Numbered from the stretch's first letter, positions 47,128 to 55,733 are shown. The stretch: DNA of 56,458 nt from DAOVFN01 sp964607835 (GCA_964607835.1 CAZSLL010000007.1:1-56458); one strand, 5' to 3'. Notes: generated by a model from the letters alone, not told the origin. Translations and numbers: made by a program.

Positions 47128-48318
47128 CTAATCATCGCCCTTCTTCTTTTTCTTCTTCTGCATTTCCTTGTAGCGCCTCTCGTACTTGTCCACCCACTCG
47201 GAGACCTTCTTGACCGTGTCGCCTGAGTCTCCCACCCCTGAGGTGTTGCCCACGCCGACCACTATGACCTTGCTTCCCTTCTTGGTCCTCTCCAGGCTCC
47301 TCTTGAGGGCCTGCCTGACCTCGGGCATGGCGTCCTTGATGGCCTTCCTCATGGGCATTATGGCCTCCTCCTGGCTCATCTTGACCACTATGGAGTCCAG
47401 CGGGATTTTCTTTTTGACCACTATCTCTTCTATGTAGGACCTCTCTACTCCGGGCCCTCCCATGGCCACCCCAACGCCCTCTGCCAGTGAACCTGTCTTC
47501 TCTCCCTTGAGCTTGGCAGCGGCGTCAATGGTTATGACCTTCTCCACTTTGTTCTTCTCCATGACCTTTCTCACGGCCTTGCCAGGGAAGCCTATTCTTC
47601 CCCCAGGCCCCTTGGCCTTCATGACTATGAGGGTCCTCCCGTCCATGGGAATCCTTGCCATCACCACGTCCTTGTCCGCCTCAGTGGTTTTTGTCTTGCC
47701 TATGAGGTCAGCAGCCACCAGCGGGCCGAGCCCGTCTCCGATGGGCTCTCCCTTGGAGAGCGCCTTGGTTCCGTTGTACATGGCCTTGGCTATCTTCTCT
47801 ATCATGGGCAGCTGCATCTGCAGCACCATGGCAATCTGGATGTTCTTGGTCTCCCTTACCATCTCAACATAATGCCTTACCACCTTTGCTATCTCGTTCA
47901 CTGTTATGCCCCCCGCCAGGCCCATCTGGAGATTGGCCTGCTTCTCCTTGTCTGCCTTGGGGGCCACCTGGCTCACGAAGTGCTCGAACCTGTCCCTCTG
48001 GTTCATTATCATGTGGTCGAGCCTTCCCACGTAGCCCGTGGGGTCCAGGCTTACCGGTGATATCATGAAGAACTCGAAGAACCTGTCCACAGAGTCCTTG
48101 GTAATCTTGTCAGGCTTCTTGGATATCTCACCGAGAACGTGCTTCCTGGCCTTGTCAGACATGCTCTCCAGGTCCCTGGCGGTCTTCTCGAGCTTCCACA
48201 TTATCTGCGAAACCATGAGCCTGGGGTAAAAGAAGAAGAACACGATTATGAAGAAGAACCAAAGAATCCACGATACCCAGTCACCCCCCGGGCCAATCTG
48301 GAAAAGCGCCTGAGTCAT
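47128..48318 (-). CDS. DUF1512 family membrane-anchored protein
   Basis: 396 residues from ATG 48318, chosen because GTGAT (48326-48322) is correctly spaced before it; a TTG directly before the ATG is less likely. A single N-terminal membrane helix (~15-35, WILWFFFIIVFFFFYPRLMV) is followed by a cytoplasmic body with VSPVSLDPTGYVGRLDHM, and a second half containing GPGGRIGFPGKAV and VGVGNTSGVGDSG, ending in a Lys-rich tail. This matches the archaea-specific DUF1512 family, whose biochemical role is unknown. The gene is intact and GC-rich like most of the window, and sits 65 bp upstream of the AT-rich homing-endonuclease-like gene, marking the left border of the native sequence on that side. 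Confidence 0.85.
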   Translation of the reverse strand: MTQALFQIGPGGDWVSWILWFFFIIVFFFFYPRLMVSQIMWKLEKTARDLESMSDKARKHVLGEISKKPDKITKDSVDRFFEFFMISPVSLDPTGYVGRLDHMIMNQRDRFEHFVSQVAPKADKEKQANLQMGLAGGITVNEIAKVVRHYVEMVRETKNIQIAMVLQMQLPMIEKIAKAMYNGTKALSKGEPIGDGLGPLVAADLIGKTKTTEADKDVVMARIPMDGRTLIVMKAKGPGGRIGFPGKAVRKVMEKNKVEKVITIDAAAKLKGEKTGSLAEGVGVAMGGPGVERSYIEEIVVKKKIPLDSIVVKMSQEEAIMPMRKAIKDAMPEVRQALKRSLERTKKGSKVIVVGVGNTSGVGDSGDTVKKVSEWVDKYERRYKEMQKKKKKKGDD

Positions 48319-48427
48319 CAAATCACAATACAGAATTATATGTTCCCGCTTCTTTTAAAGCATATGCCTTTTGCCGGGGAAAACCGGAATATTAATAACC
48401 ATGCGCACAATTTAATATTGTGTTACC

Positions 48428-48982
48428 ATGTTCGACTGGAAGATAATGGCTGCCTCCTTCGCGGCCCTGCTCGTGGTCTCCTCCGTCCTTGTGGGGGGCT
48501 TCGGTTTCAACGACATCCTGGGCCAGCTCCAGGACTGGATGGGCGACTCCCCGCTGGACGGCCTCATATCCGCGCCCAACCTTGGCGGCGGCAACAACCC
48601 GGCCTCGGTTACCTTCTTTCCTGACTCTTTCAGCATGGAGGTCTCAGGGGCCAGCTTCGATGCTGGGGGCTCCAGCCTCTCCTCCTTTACAGGGGCCGTT
48701 AGCGCCAACATGTCATCCGACCAGCTAAACCTCCAGCAGGCTGACACAGATCTCATTATAACCGCCCCCCTAACCAGAACAGTGATAGAGGATGCCTCCA
48801 TAGCCTCGGTCTCCCTCGAAAAAACAAAGTTCACGGTGAAGAGCGATGCCCTGGAGACCTCCGGAGACGGGGTTTCCCTGGAGCTAAGGGGCTTCACAGG
48901 AAAGGTAACCCTCACCCCGGACTCTGTCCTGCTGGACGGCAACTTCACCTCTGTCCGCGGCAACGGCAAGGGCATTATCTAG
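48428..48982 (+). CDS. Membrane-anchored extracytoplasmic protein, unknown (184 aa)
   Basis: An N-terminal hydrophobic segment (~7-24, MAASFAALLVVSSVLVGGFG) acts as signal anchor or cleavable signal. The rest is a Ser/Thr/Gly-rich beta domain with repeated strand-like segments (VTFFPDSFSMEVSGASF, KFTVKSDALETSGDGVSLEL, GKVTLTPDSVLLDGNF) that recall a small beta-solenoid or sandwich. No catalytic motif and no Cys. ATATTAATAA (~48389-48398) would give a leader of about eight nucleotides. Divergent from the DUF1512 gene across 109 bp. I do not recognise the family; the pattern of regular 'D-S-h-x-h' strands suggests a structural role at the cell surface. Confidence 0.75.
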   Translation: MFDWKIMAASFAALLVVSSVLVGGFGFNDILGQLQDWMGDSPLDGLISAPNLGGGNNPASVTFFPDSFSMEVSGASFDAGGSSLSSFTGAVSANMSSDQLNLQQADTDLIITAPLTRTVIEDASIASVSLEKTKFTVKSDALETSGDGVSLELRGFTGKVTLTPDSVLLDGNFTSVRGNGKGII

Positions 48983-49013
48983 GGGGCATGAGCCTTTTCC
49001 CGGTTCCTGGCAT

Positions 49014-50918
49014 TCAAACCGCTATCTCTATGCTCCCCGCCGAGTCTGAAACGCTTTCGTTGAAAGAACTTGCATTAACTGCAAATGCGCCAGGAGAGGA
49101 GTAGTTTTGCGCCACGTAAACGAACACACCATCACCAGTTCCCAGGTATACACTCTCCTCCCCGCTCAGGCTACCCTCTCCGGTCTCCATGGTCCAGTTG
49201 AATCCCGTGGAGTCACCGAAATTGTTGAGGGTTATGAACCTGAACACTCTCTGCATCGACTGCTGGAAAATGCTCTCCAGACCGTAAGCAACCACGTTTC
49301 CTATGGGCGTGGTCATGGTTTCTGAGTCGCTCAGTTCTCCAGAGTAAGCAGTCGAATTAATCTCATAGATATTGCCATCGTTGTACACGTTCTCGAAATA
49401 GACGAACACCTCCTCTTTTGGGCCCAGTGACACATTTTCACTGCTCGTGATAATGGTTCCGTTGCCAAGGTCGAAAGACCAGCTGATGTTTTTGGTCTTG
49501 TTGTTGTAGTTGTTCCCTATCCGGAATCCGAATATGTTGTTCGTTGGCGTTGTTTCCAGTTTCTTGAGTTCGAGAACGTCCAGCGGGAAGAGTGCTGCAT
49601 ATGCATTTATCAATGGATATACCAAACCGCTTCCTGGATTATTGTTCATTGACTTTCCTTCATCGGAAATAAGTTCTCCTGTTTCAATGAGTCTATTTTC
49701 AACATCTATTGGTTCATAGTCAAACTCTTTCAGAGTCCAATATTGCATCAATAATGCAGATACTCCTGCAACTATAGGTGTAGATAATGATGTTCCACCA
49801 CTTTCTACAATTGCATCTGATATATTTATAGTAGTGATTTCATATCCTGGTGCAATAATATCTAGTAGATTGCCTCTATTGGTAAAACATGTCATATTAT
49901 TCTGACACGGAATCTCTGTACAATTTGAATCATTGAAATAAACGGGTCCTATGTCTGTATAATCATAGCTTGAGCCTACCGAAGTTGCATTTATAGCACA
50001 TGCTGGTACGGTAATATGAGTGCTGTTTCCTTCATTACCAGAAGATACCGTGACCAAAATACCATTCTCAACCGCATTGTTCACGTCTGTTGTAGAAGTT
50101 ATAAGTTCACAATCATAAGGGTCATCAAAATAATACATCACACTAGCACTAAGAGTTATTATATCAATGCTATAGTTATCTTTATTGTATGTGCACCAGT
50201 CTATTGCTTTTGATATATCTTCGTCATTTACATTTCCTTCCTTATCAGTGACCCTGACAGCTACAATATCCGAATCAAGAGCTACCCCTTTTGGATAACT
50301 GTTATAACCAAGAACCCCAACAACTCTTGTACCATGCCCATACTCATCTGTAGCATTTGCGTCTTCAGTTTCTCCATTGGGACAGCAACCAGTATCTGAT
50401 ATATTACAAAAACAATATTCAGCTTTCAAGTTCTTTATGAGTACTTCATTTTCCTTATCTACACCAGAATCGATAACACAAATGGTTATATTACTTCCAG
50501 TTATGTTTTCATTGTTTATTATAGTACTCCATGTTTCATCGACATCTATCAATGGTATAGAACTGGGCATTGTGAGTTTTGCTACTCTCGGATAATAAAT
50601 GCTATAGACCTCAGACATTTTACTTAATTTATCGAGTCCTTCGTTTGTAATAAATCCAGATAACCATCGTCCTTTTTTTGCAATATATGTTATCGATAGT
50701 TCTTCATTAGATATCGAGTCTTTTATTCTCAATAAAGCTTCTCTGTCTTCAAATATTATAGAAACTTTAACTCTTTCTTGAGAAGTCAGCTTTTCATGTA
50801 CATTTTTGTCAATAATGGGTTTAGATATCTTTGAATATGCTGCTGAAGTTGTTGAAATAATCAAAGAGTATATAAGAAGTACAATTATAGACGCTTTAAC
50901 ATAGTCTCTAATCATCAT
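49014..50918 (-). CDS. Secreted subtilisin-like serine protease (S8 family)
   Basis: 634 residues from ATG 50918, preceded by GTGAT at the right distance (a GTG at 50927 is part of that element). Signal peptide (~1-26), an I9-like propeptide (~40-105, VKVSIIFED...WLSGFITNEGLDKL), then the catalytic domain: Asp in CVIDSGVD (~150), His in EYGHGTRVVG (~195), oxyanion/Ser in GGTSLSTP (~375). All three are intact. A C-terminal pair of beta-sandwich domains follows (~445-634), sequon-rich. The catalytic part is AT-rich (22 G/C in 49741-49800) whereas the last ~550 bp are GC-rich, suggesting a chimeric origin. It follows the 125-aa gene by 10 nt and the LamG gene, forming a three-gene unit. Substrate unknown; surface protein maturation or nutrient release are options. 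Confidence 0.9.
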   Translation of the reverse strand: MMIRDYVKASIIVLLIYSLIISTTSAAYSKISKPIIDKNVHEKLTSQERVKVSIIFEDREALLRIKDSISNEELSITYIAKKGRWLSGFITNEGLDKLSKMSEVYSIYYPRVAKLTMPSSIPLIDVDETWSTIINNENITGSNITICVIDSGVDKENEVLIKNLKAEYCFCNISDTGCCPNGETEDANATDEYGHGTRVVGVLGYNSYPKGVALDSDIVAVRVTDKEGNVNDEDISKAIDWCTYNKDNYSIDIITLSASVMYYFDDPYDCELITSTTDVNNAVENGILVTVSSGNEGNSTHITVPACAINATSVGSSYDYTDIGPVYFNDSNCTEIPCQNNMTCFTNRGNLLDIIAPGYEITTINISDAIVESGGTSLSTPIVAGVSALLMQYWTLKEFDYEPIDVENRLIETGELISDEGKSMNNNPGSGLVYPLINAYAALFPLDVLELKKLETTPTNNIFGFRIGNNYNNKTKNISWSFDLGNGTIITSSENVSLGPKEEVFVYFENVYNDGNIYEINSTAYSGELSDSETMTTPIGNVVAYGLESIFQQSMQRVFRFITLNNFGDSTGFNWTMETGEGSLSGEESVYLGTGDGVFVYVAQNYSSPGAFAVNASSFNESVSDSAGSIEIAV

Positions 50919-50928
50919 TGAAATCACA

Positions 50929-51306
50929 TTATGTTAGTTTAGCTGGACCACTAAACCCGACTGACTCAAGAATATCAAGATTGTTTAAGATACAGAACCA
51001 AATTTTTTCCTTACCCTCAGGTACATAGATTGTTGATAGCGAATCAAAACTTAGTGAGAGTCCTAAAGAATTGACTAAATGAGTGGCTTCTTCTTCGTTG
51101 ACATCGTCCACGAATCTTACATTTATCTCACCTGGATACTGAATTGCTATGTTAATATCGTCAACACACTCCTGATCAACGTTCATCTCGTGCCAGGCTC
51201 TCACAATGGCCTTGTTCGATAAAAGCAGGACGGTGCCAATAATAATAGTTATCAATATTATCGCCAAATATTCTTTCCTTATCTTCTTAATTTCTTTGAG
51301 TTGCAT
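50929..51306 (-). CDS. Membrane-anchored I9/subtilisin-propeptide-like protein
   Basis: 125 residues: a basic N-terminus, a membrane helix (~14-31, LAIILITIIIGTVLLLSN), then an extracytoplasmic domain of about 90 residues. The latter, INVRFVDDVNEEEATHLVNS through STIYVPEGKEKIWFCILNNL and ILESVGFSG, has the strand-helix-strand pattern of the subtilase propeptide/I9 inhibitor fold (h-h-V-x-F, E-E-x-x-x-L-h, h-h-V-P-E-G-x-E, L-x-x-x-x-h-h-E-x-V). The subtilase gene begins 10 nt downstream and still has its own propeptide, so this may be a second, tethered inhibitor or folding chaperone acting in trans. The family assignment is by pattern only. Two Cys (DQECVDD, IWFCILN) may pair. It starts 7 nt after the LamG gene's stop. 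Confidence 0.72.
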   Translation of the reverse strand: MQLKEIKKIRKEYLAIILITIIIGTVLLLSNKAIVRAWHEMNVDQECVDDINIAIQYPGEINVRFVDDVNEEEATHLVNSLGLSLSFDSLSTIYVPEGKEKIWFCILNNLDILESVGFSGPAKLT

Positions 51307-51313
51307 GAACTAT

Positions 51314-53338
51314 CTAAACCTTAGTGCCGTTGATGAAGCTGGCAACCGATTCGGTAATGCTTGTTGAAGTCATGTTGTTGTTTTCCCAAATGTAAACCAC
51401 ATTAGTAAGGTTGGCCATGTTCGTCCAGTTGCTTGTCGAGTCATTGCTCGTTACATAATTGAAGGCCCATGTCTGGTTCCCTGACAAGGCGACCCAATCG
51501 AATGCTCCTTGTTTTTGTTCACCATCAGAATACCTGATGTATATTTTCTGGTCAGGGTAAGTGTTATCACCGCTCAGGACATTGCAAATACCTTCCATTA
51601 TTGCACTGTCACCGTCTTCTTCATCTGCGATTTCGATTTCCTGTTCCTTGTCACCATAATCAATCAGCTGGTCTGTCATTGCGAGATATGATGCATTGAT
51701 CCAATCAGAAGAAAAATCTGTTTTACCAAACCTGACCTCATCAATATCAACATCCAGGAAATTCATAGGAGTTCCCTTGTTATGAACTGCGCCCAGAAAC
51801 ATTGGATACTGGAAGTTCGCGAAGTTGTCAGGCGCCATTCTATAATCGTATGTAATAGGTGATTGGGACACACCATCAAAAAATATGCCTATGGAGTTGC
51901 GGGAAGCATCTACCACAAAAACCAAATAGTGCCATGTACCGTCTGCAATATCCGTTATATCGTTGGTAGGGTTGGCGTTTACAACGTCATTGCTCTCATC
52001 ACCTATGTAGATGTATACTTTATCTTGGTCATCGCCAGTAACGCTTGAGTGGAGCATTATCATCAGCCTGGTGTTGGCGGGGGGATCCGCATCGTTCACT
52101 GAACCCAGAATGTTATCTTTCGTTTCCTGGGAAGTGTTGATCCACATCTCAATGGTAAAGGGCTCGTCCATGTTTGAGCCGAAGCTGCCCAATTTGGTTA
52201 TACTTAGGTAGTCATCTGTGCCATCAAAATCTTGGGCAAACCCAATCTTGCCAGTGTTCTCTGATGGTTCGTTGTCTCCCTTCTTTGTCCCGTGGTACCC
52301 ATTGACTGTGCTATCATTGGAAACAGATGTGTTATAATCGTTCATGTGATAGACTGCTTTGAAATTTGGGTCCCATACATCAGTATTTTGTTGGTTATCT
52401 TCTGCATAATCATTTCCATAATAATATGAGTAAACAGTGTCCTTAGAGGAGCTTATGTTAGCCTTGAACCATACATAGGAACTGCCGCTTTCATTCCACA
52501 ACTCAATTTCATATGGAACTATAGAGCCATCATCCCTGCAACCCGCATCAACTATTCTCAGGTCTTGTCCACTTGATTGGGTAGTATCATAATCTATTTT
52601 GGAATCATTGAGGGCGAGTAATAATGGAAAGTCTGTTAAATCAGAGCTAATTTTATCGTGGTCAATAGTGATATTCCTGCATGCACCCCAGCTTGAGTTC
52701 CACCATTTCCATTCATCTATTTTTACGCCAAAAAATGAAGGTATCCAGTCAATGTCGTTGCTCTTCAGAGAGGGCTTCTTCTTGCCAACGAGCTTCATGT
52801 AATACCGCCTGCCTTCTTCGAATGTCGTGCCCCAGAAACCGAATTTCCGGTACTCCTCTTTATATTTAGTTACCTCTTTGTATCCTGTGACAGATTCTCT
52901 CCAGCAAGTGCCTTTCTCCTCTGTCGCATTGTCTAATATGCAGGAATAACTCTGGTTACCTATGACGGGCAACCTTACGCTATAGGGGACTTCTTCCAGA
53001 ATCTCGAAATGGTAGCTCTTCAGGCCGTCCATCTCAGAGCCTGCCTTTATGAACTCCCATCTGAAGTCTCCATTCTCAGATGCAGGGGTCGTTATGTCCT
53101 GATGCGGTGTAAACTCCAGAATGGCAAAGCAATCAGCAAGGCACTGGTCCGTGTTGTCCACGAGCGTGACATCAAGGATAGGCTGTCCCAGTGCCGTCTG
53201 GATGCGTATCCGGTCTTCACCAAGAATGACCTTCTCGTAATCCATCTGGGCAGTTGCAGTGCTGTAGAGCATGAATGCAAAGAGGAATAGTGATAAGCTG
53301 AGAATCCCTGCAACGGAATATTTCGTTGAGGCCTTCAT
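51314..53338 (-). CDS. Secreted LamG/DUF2341 protein
   Basis: 674 residues. Signal peptide (~1-30, TATAQ). An N-terminal domain (~31-190) contains YRKFGFWGTTFEEGRRYYM and Cys pairs. Then comes DUF2341, recognised by WWNSSWGACRNITI and LLLALNDSKIDYD (~215-315), and a concanavalin-type LamG domain (~330-570, with DYNTSVSNDSTVNGYHG and FDGTDDYLSI, ending IDEVRFGK). Such modules bind glycans in other surface proteins. No C-terminal anchor is seen, so it is either secreted or held by association. It leads a unit with the I9-like and subtilase genes, which suggests processing or co-secretion. TATA (minus CTTTATAATC, 53365-53374) is about 31 nt before the ATG and overlaps the stop codon of the glycosyltransferase gene. 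Base composition is intermediate. Confidence 0.85.
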   Translation of the reverse strand: MKASTKYSVAGILSLSLFLFAFMLYSTATAQMDYEKVILGEDRIRIQTALGQPILDVTLVDNTDQCLADCFAILEFTPHQDITTPASENGDFRWEFIKAGSEMDGLKSYHFEILEEVPYSVRLPVIGNQSYSCILDNATEEKGTCWRESVTGYKEVTKYKEEYRKFGFWGTTFEEGRRYYMKLVGKKKPSLKSNDIDWIPSFFGVKIDEWKWWNSSWGACRNITIDHDKISSDLTDFPLLLALNDSKIDYDTTQSSGQDLRIVDAGCRDDGSIVPYEIELWNESGSSYVWFKANISSSKDTVYSYYYGNDYAEDNQQNTDVWDPNFKAVYHMNDYNTSVSNDSTVNGYHGTKKGDNEPSENTGKIGFAQDFDGTDDYLSITKLGSFGSNMDEPFTIEMWINTSQETKDNILGSVNDADPPANTRLMIMLHSSVTGDDQDKVYIYIGDESNDVVNANPTNDITDIADGTWHYLVFVVDASRNSIGIFFDGVSQSPITYDYRMAPDNFANFQYPMFLGAVHNKGTPMNFLDVDIDEVRFGKTDFSSDWINASYLAMTDQLIDYGDKEQEIEIADEEDGDSAIMEGICNVLSGDNTYPDQKIYIRYSDGEQKQGAFDWVALSGNQTWAFNYVTSNDSTSNWTNMANLTNVVYIWENNNMTSTSITESVASFINGTKV

Positions 53339-53364
53339 CGAATCAAATATGCCTTTGAATCAGG

Positions 53365-53374
53365 GATTATAAAG
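53365..53374 (-). promoter_or_regulatory. TATA box of the LamG/protease unit, within the upstream stop codon
   Basis: Minus strand CTTTATAATC. The glycosyltransferase stop (53367-53369) lies inside this box, so the promoter is formed by the end of the upstream coding sequence. The expected leader is about five nucleotides. Confidence 0.5.
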
Positions 53375-54476
53375 CTATGTTTAAACTCTGGCTCCCCAGC
53401 GCCTTCCCGTACTCCCTCTCGAACCTCAGGACCTCTTTCTCCCAGGTGTGCTCCCTGGCCTCCTCCCTTGCCGCTTTCCCGAGCCTCCTCTTCCCTGGAA
53501 GGTCTTTGCACACCTCCAGAAGGGCCCTTTTCAGGCTCTCCCTTTCCGGCTCGCAGCGTAACCCGCTCTTCCCGGGGGTTATGTAGGGCAGTGAGGTGAT
53601 GATTATTCTCCCGGCTGCCTTGGCCTCCAGAATGGCAAGGGGCTGCCCGCTCTCTGTGCTTGGAAGCACGAATGCGTCCGCCTCCTTAAGGGCATCCCTG
53701 GAATCCATCCAGCCCCTGTACTCCACTCCGGGCTCCCCTTTGGCAAGTTCCCTGATCCGCTCCTCAAGGGTCCCCCTCCCGGCTATCAGCAGCCTCGCTT
53801 TGGGGCAGGACCCTCTCACCTTCCTGAAAGCCTCAATGAGAAGCCCCACACCCTTCACGGGCTCCAGCCTTCCCATGAACAGAAAGACAGGATTCCTGCC
53901 GCTTCTCTCAGGGAATGAGTAGTCCCCCAAATCAATTCCGTTGCTCAGCAGGGCATGAGGCCTCCCGGTCAGCGGGGAGAGCCTTTCCCTGGCCTTTCCG
54001 CTTATGAAAATGATTCTCCCGGCTCCCCTCAGGGCGCACCTCTGCATGAGCCAGAGCGCCTCCCTCGCCGGGAATCCCCAGTCCACTATCATGCCGTGCG
54101 GGGTGAACGCCACGGGCCTTCCTGTGAGCCTTCCCAGCAGGGCGCCGAAGAACCCCGCCACCACTGCGTGGCAATGGACAATGTCATGCCTTCTGGCCAG
54201 CCTTATGGAGAGCAGAAACGCAAGCATGTTGTATGTGAGCCCCCTGAGGTGCCTGCTCCTCATGTATCTGGTCCTGTGGATTCTCAGCCCTCCCCGCTCC
54301 TCGAATGCGGGCTGCCCGGGGAACCTTCTGGTAACTATGGTAACCCTGTGCCCCCTCTTCACCAGGCTCCTGGAGAGCCTGTCCACGTGCAGCTCTATTC
54401 CCCCGCCTGCCTTGGGATCGAACCTCGAGCTCACCCCGAAGGGGTATTCCTTGCTTCCCAGCATTAGCACTCTCAT
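53367..54476 (-). CDS. GT4-family glycosyltransferase
   Basis: 369 residues, GT-B fold. The N-terminal half has the acceptor-side features of GT4 enzymes (GGGIELHVDRLSRSLVKRGH, DIVHCHAVVAGFFG, FTPHGM). The C-terminal half binds the nucleotide sugar (VFLFMGRLEPVKGVGLLIEA, LLIAGRGTLEERI) and ends with the ESGQPLAILEAKA block that carries the E-x7-E-type motif (EAKAAG rather than the common EAMA). The usual G-x-P preceding the second Glu is GQPLAILE. Such enzymes transfer hexoses to lipids or glycans on the cytoplasmic side; with so many sequon-rich surface proteins around, a role in N-glycan or exopolysaccharide synthesis is plausible but not shown. Own TATA box 26 nt upstream (54498-54506). 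Confidence 0.88.
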   Translation of the reverse strand: MRVLMLGSKEYPFGVSSRFDPKAGGGIELHVDRLSRSLVKRGHRVTIVTRRFPGQPAFEERGGLRIHRTRYMRSRHLRGLTYNMLAFLLSIRLARRHDIVHCHAVVAGFFGALLGRLTGRPVAFTPHGMIVDWGFPAREALWLMQRCALRGAGRIIFISGKARERLSPLTGRPHALLSNGIDLGDYSFPERSGRNPVFLFMGRLEPVKGVGLLIEAFRKVRGSCPKARLLIAGRGTLEERIRELAKGEPGVEYRGWMDSRDALKEADAFVLPSTESGQPLAILEAKAAGRIIITSLPYITPGKSGLRCEPERESLKRALLEVCKDLPGKRRLGKAAREEAREHTWEKEVLRFEREYGKALGSQSLNIAL

Positions 54477-54497
54477 GATTAGAGTTTGCTAGGATAT

Positions 54498-54506
54498 CAA
54501 TAAAAA
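54498..54506 (-). promoter_or_regulatory. TATA box of the glycosyltransferase gene
   Basis: Minus strand TTTTTATTG, centred 26 nt upstream of the ATG at 54476, predicting a leaderless transcript. The rest of the 82-bp gap behind the TFS gene shows nothing else. Confidence 0.55.
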
Positions 54507-54558
54507 GCGGTTAGCGGGGCTCCCCCGCCACCTCCACCATCAGGTGCTCATTCCCTGG

Positions 54559-54882
54559 CTACCCGTACTCACGCCAGGAGTGCTTGCACTTGGTGCACCT
54601 GAGGAACATTGTGGGGGCCTCGTCGCTCGACCTGGTCTGCTGTATCCACCAGGAGGCCTCCTTGTTCCCGCACTTGGGGCACACCACCTTGGTCTTTGGC
54701 ATGAATTCCTCGCTCTTCTCGATAACCACCACGTCGTCCAGAGGATTCTTCTCTATGTCCTCTGCTATCTCCATGGGCTTGTAGTCCTCCATCTTGGACC
54801 CGCACTTCCTGCACACCAGGATAGTCTTGGAGCCCTGCTTCTTTGCCACCATTACGCTGCCGCAATTGCTGCAGAAATCCAT
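54559..54882 (-). CDS. tfs: Transcription factor S (TFIIS-like transcript-cleavage factor)
   Basis: 107 residues with two zinc ribbons: N-terminal Cys4, Cys7, Cys24, Cys27 (FCSNCGS...VCRKCGS) and C-terminal Cys68, Cys71, Cys96, Cys99. Asp87-Glu88 in QTRSSDEAPT form the catalytic hairpin tip that reaches into RNA polymerase and stimulates cleavage of backtracked transcripts. Because the DE pair is present, this is an active TFS rather than an inhibitory paralogue. The ATG at 54882 follows a GGGGGGTG element that lies inside the last codons of the signal peptidase gene; the two genes overlap by 31 nt, so translation is probably coupled. Confidence 0.93.
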   Translation of the reverse strand: MDFCSNCGSVMVAKKQGSKTILVCRKCGSKMEDYKPMEIAEDIEKNPLDDVVVIEKSEEFMPKTKVVCPKCGNKEASWWIQQTRSSDEAPTMFLRCTKCKHSWREYG

Positions 54883-55415
54883 GCTTGCACCCCCCTATTC
54901 AAGAATCCAGGCTTGAAGGCCCTGGCGCCTATGTAAGCCATTCCAATGATGGCCGCCCCCGCGAACACCCAGAGCATGTTCGGTAGCACGTACTGCATCA
55001 TCCCTATCTTTATCCACCCCAGGAACGGGATTATCATGATGACCCTTCCGTGCACCTGGGAGTGGTCTATGCTCTTCTCGTAAAAGAGCTGGCCGCTGTT
55101 TGCGTCCCCCTTGGTCTGGAAGGTCCCGTCGCTGTTGATTTCCACTACCCTGTGGACAACCGGGGTCCCGCCTGCCGGAGGGTCGAACACTATGATGTCC
55201 CCTATGGAAAGCTGCTCCTGGCCGGCTCCCTGGAGCATGAGCATGTCTCCCTTGTAGAACTCCGGAACCATGGAGTTGGATTCAACCGCCACTATGGGCA
55301 TGTCAGTGGACAGCCCGAACGCCAGGCCCTGGTTGATTCCCAGCGCCAGCACAACGCCCACAATTATGTAGAATACGCTGGAGTTGGTAAACCGGTCAAG
55401 ATTCTTTTTGTCCAT
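54852..55415 (-). CDS. Archaeal signal peptidase I (Sec11-like)
   Basis: 187 residues. N-terminal membrane helix (~13-35), then the catalytic signature: Ser48 in VESNSMVPEF, His88 in PVVHRVV (archaeal/ER type, in place of the bacterial Lys) and Asp104 in TKGDANSG. Two further hydrophobic segments near the C-terminus (~124-145 and ~146-165) suggest extra membrane contacts. It removes Sec signal peptides from exported proteins, and the window encodes several potential substrates (the giant surface proteins, subtilase and LamG protein), though not the lipoproteins or pilin, which use other peptidases. ATG 55415 follows a GGGGAT/GGAGG-like element. TATA at 55466-55476 gives a leader of about 30 nt. 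Overlaps the TFS gene by 31 nt. Confidence 0.92.
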   Translation of the reverse strand: MDKKNLDRFTNSSVFYIIVGVVLALGINQGLAFGLSTDMPIVAVESNSMVPEFYKGDMLMLQGAGQEQLSIGDIIVFDPPAGGTPVVHRVVEINSDGTFQTKGDANSGQLFYEKSIDHSQVHGRVIMIIPFLGWIKIGMMQYVLPNMLWVFAGAAIIGMAYIGARAFKPGFLNRGVQAWISAAIAAA

Positions 55416-55465
55416 CAGAATCCCCTCCCCGAACGGGGTTCAGCCATCTAATTTGTGATATTTGT

Positions 55466-55476
55466 CTATTTAAAAC
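55466..55476 (-). promoter_or_regulatory. TATA box of the signal peptidase-TFS unit
   Basis: Minus strand GTTTTAAATAG. Expected start at about 55445, leaving a leader that contains the strong purine-rich ribosome-binding element before the ATG at 55415. Confidence 0.5.
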
Positions 55477-55499
55477 TATGTTTATGGCTATACAGGTCC

Positions 55500-55703
55500 T
55501 CACGATGCCGCTTCCTTCCTTAGCTTCCTCATCTTCTTGGATATGTAGCCCGCCAGGACGTTCCTTGTTCTCTTTGACTTGATTTTCTTTATGGTGGCCA
55601 GTGCCTTCTTGTTGGCATCGAAGTCAGGTGAAAGCTTGTCAGCGTGCTCGCTGATTATGTCTTCTCCCAGGGTCTTGACAGCAACGCTCTTCACTCTTCC
55701 CAT
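55500..55703 (-). CDS. rps17e: 30S ribosomal protein S17e
   Basis: 67 residues, basic. The N-terminus MGRVKSVAVKTLGEDIISEH, the central FDANKKALATIKKIKSKRTRN and the LAGYISKKMRKL end match archaeal/eukaryotic S17e, a small-subunit protein of the head region absent from bacteria. Length is normal for the archaeal form. GGTGA (55712-55708) is placed five nucleotides before the ATG. The TATA box (55734-55745) predicts transcription starting right at that element, so the leader is only about ten nucleotides. The gene lies between the signal peptidase gene and the tRNA-Phe gene, all on the same strand. Confidence 0.93.
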   Translation of the reverse strand: MGRVKSVAVKTLGEDIISEHADKLSPDFDANKKALATIKKIKSKRTRNVLAGYISKKMRKLRKEAAS

Positions 55704-55733
55704 GATTTCACCTTCTGGATAATCGCTTCCGAT

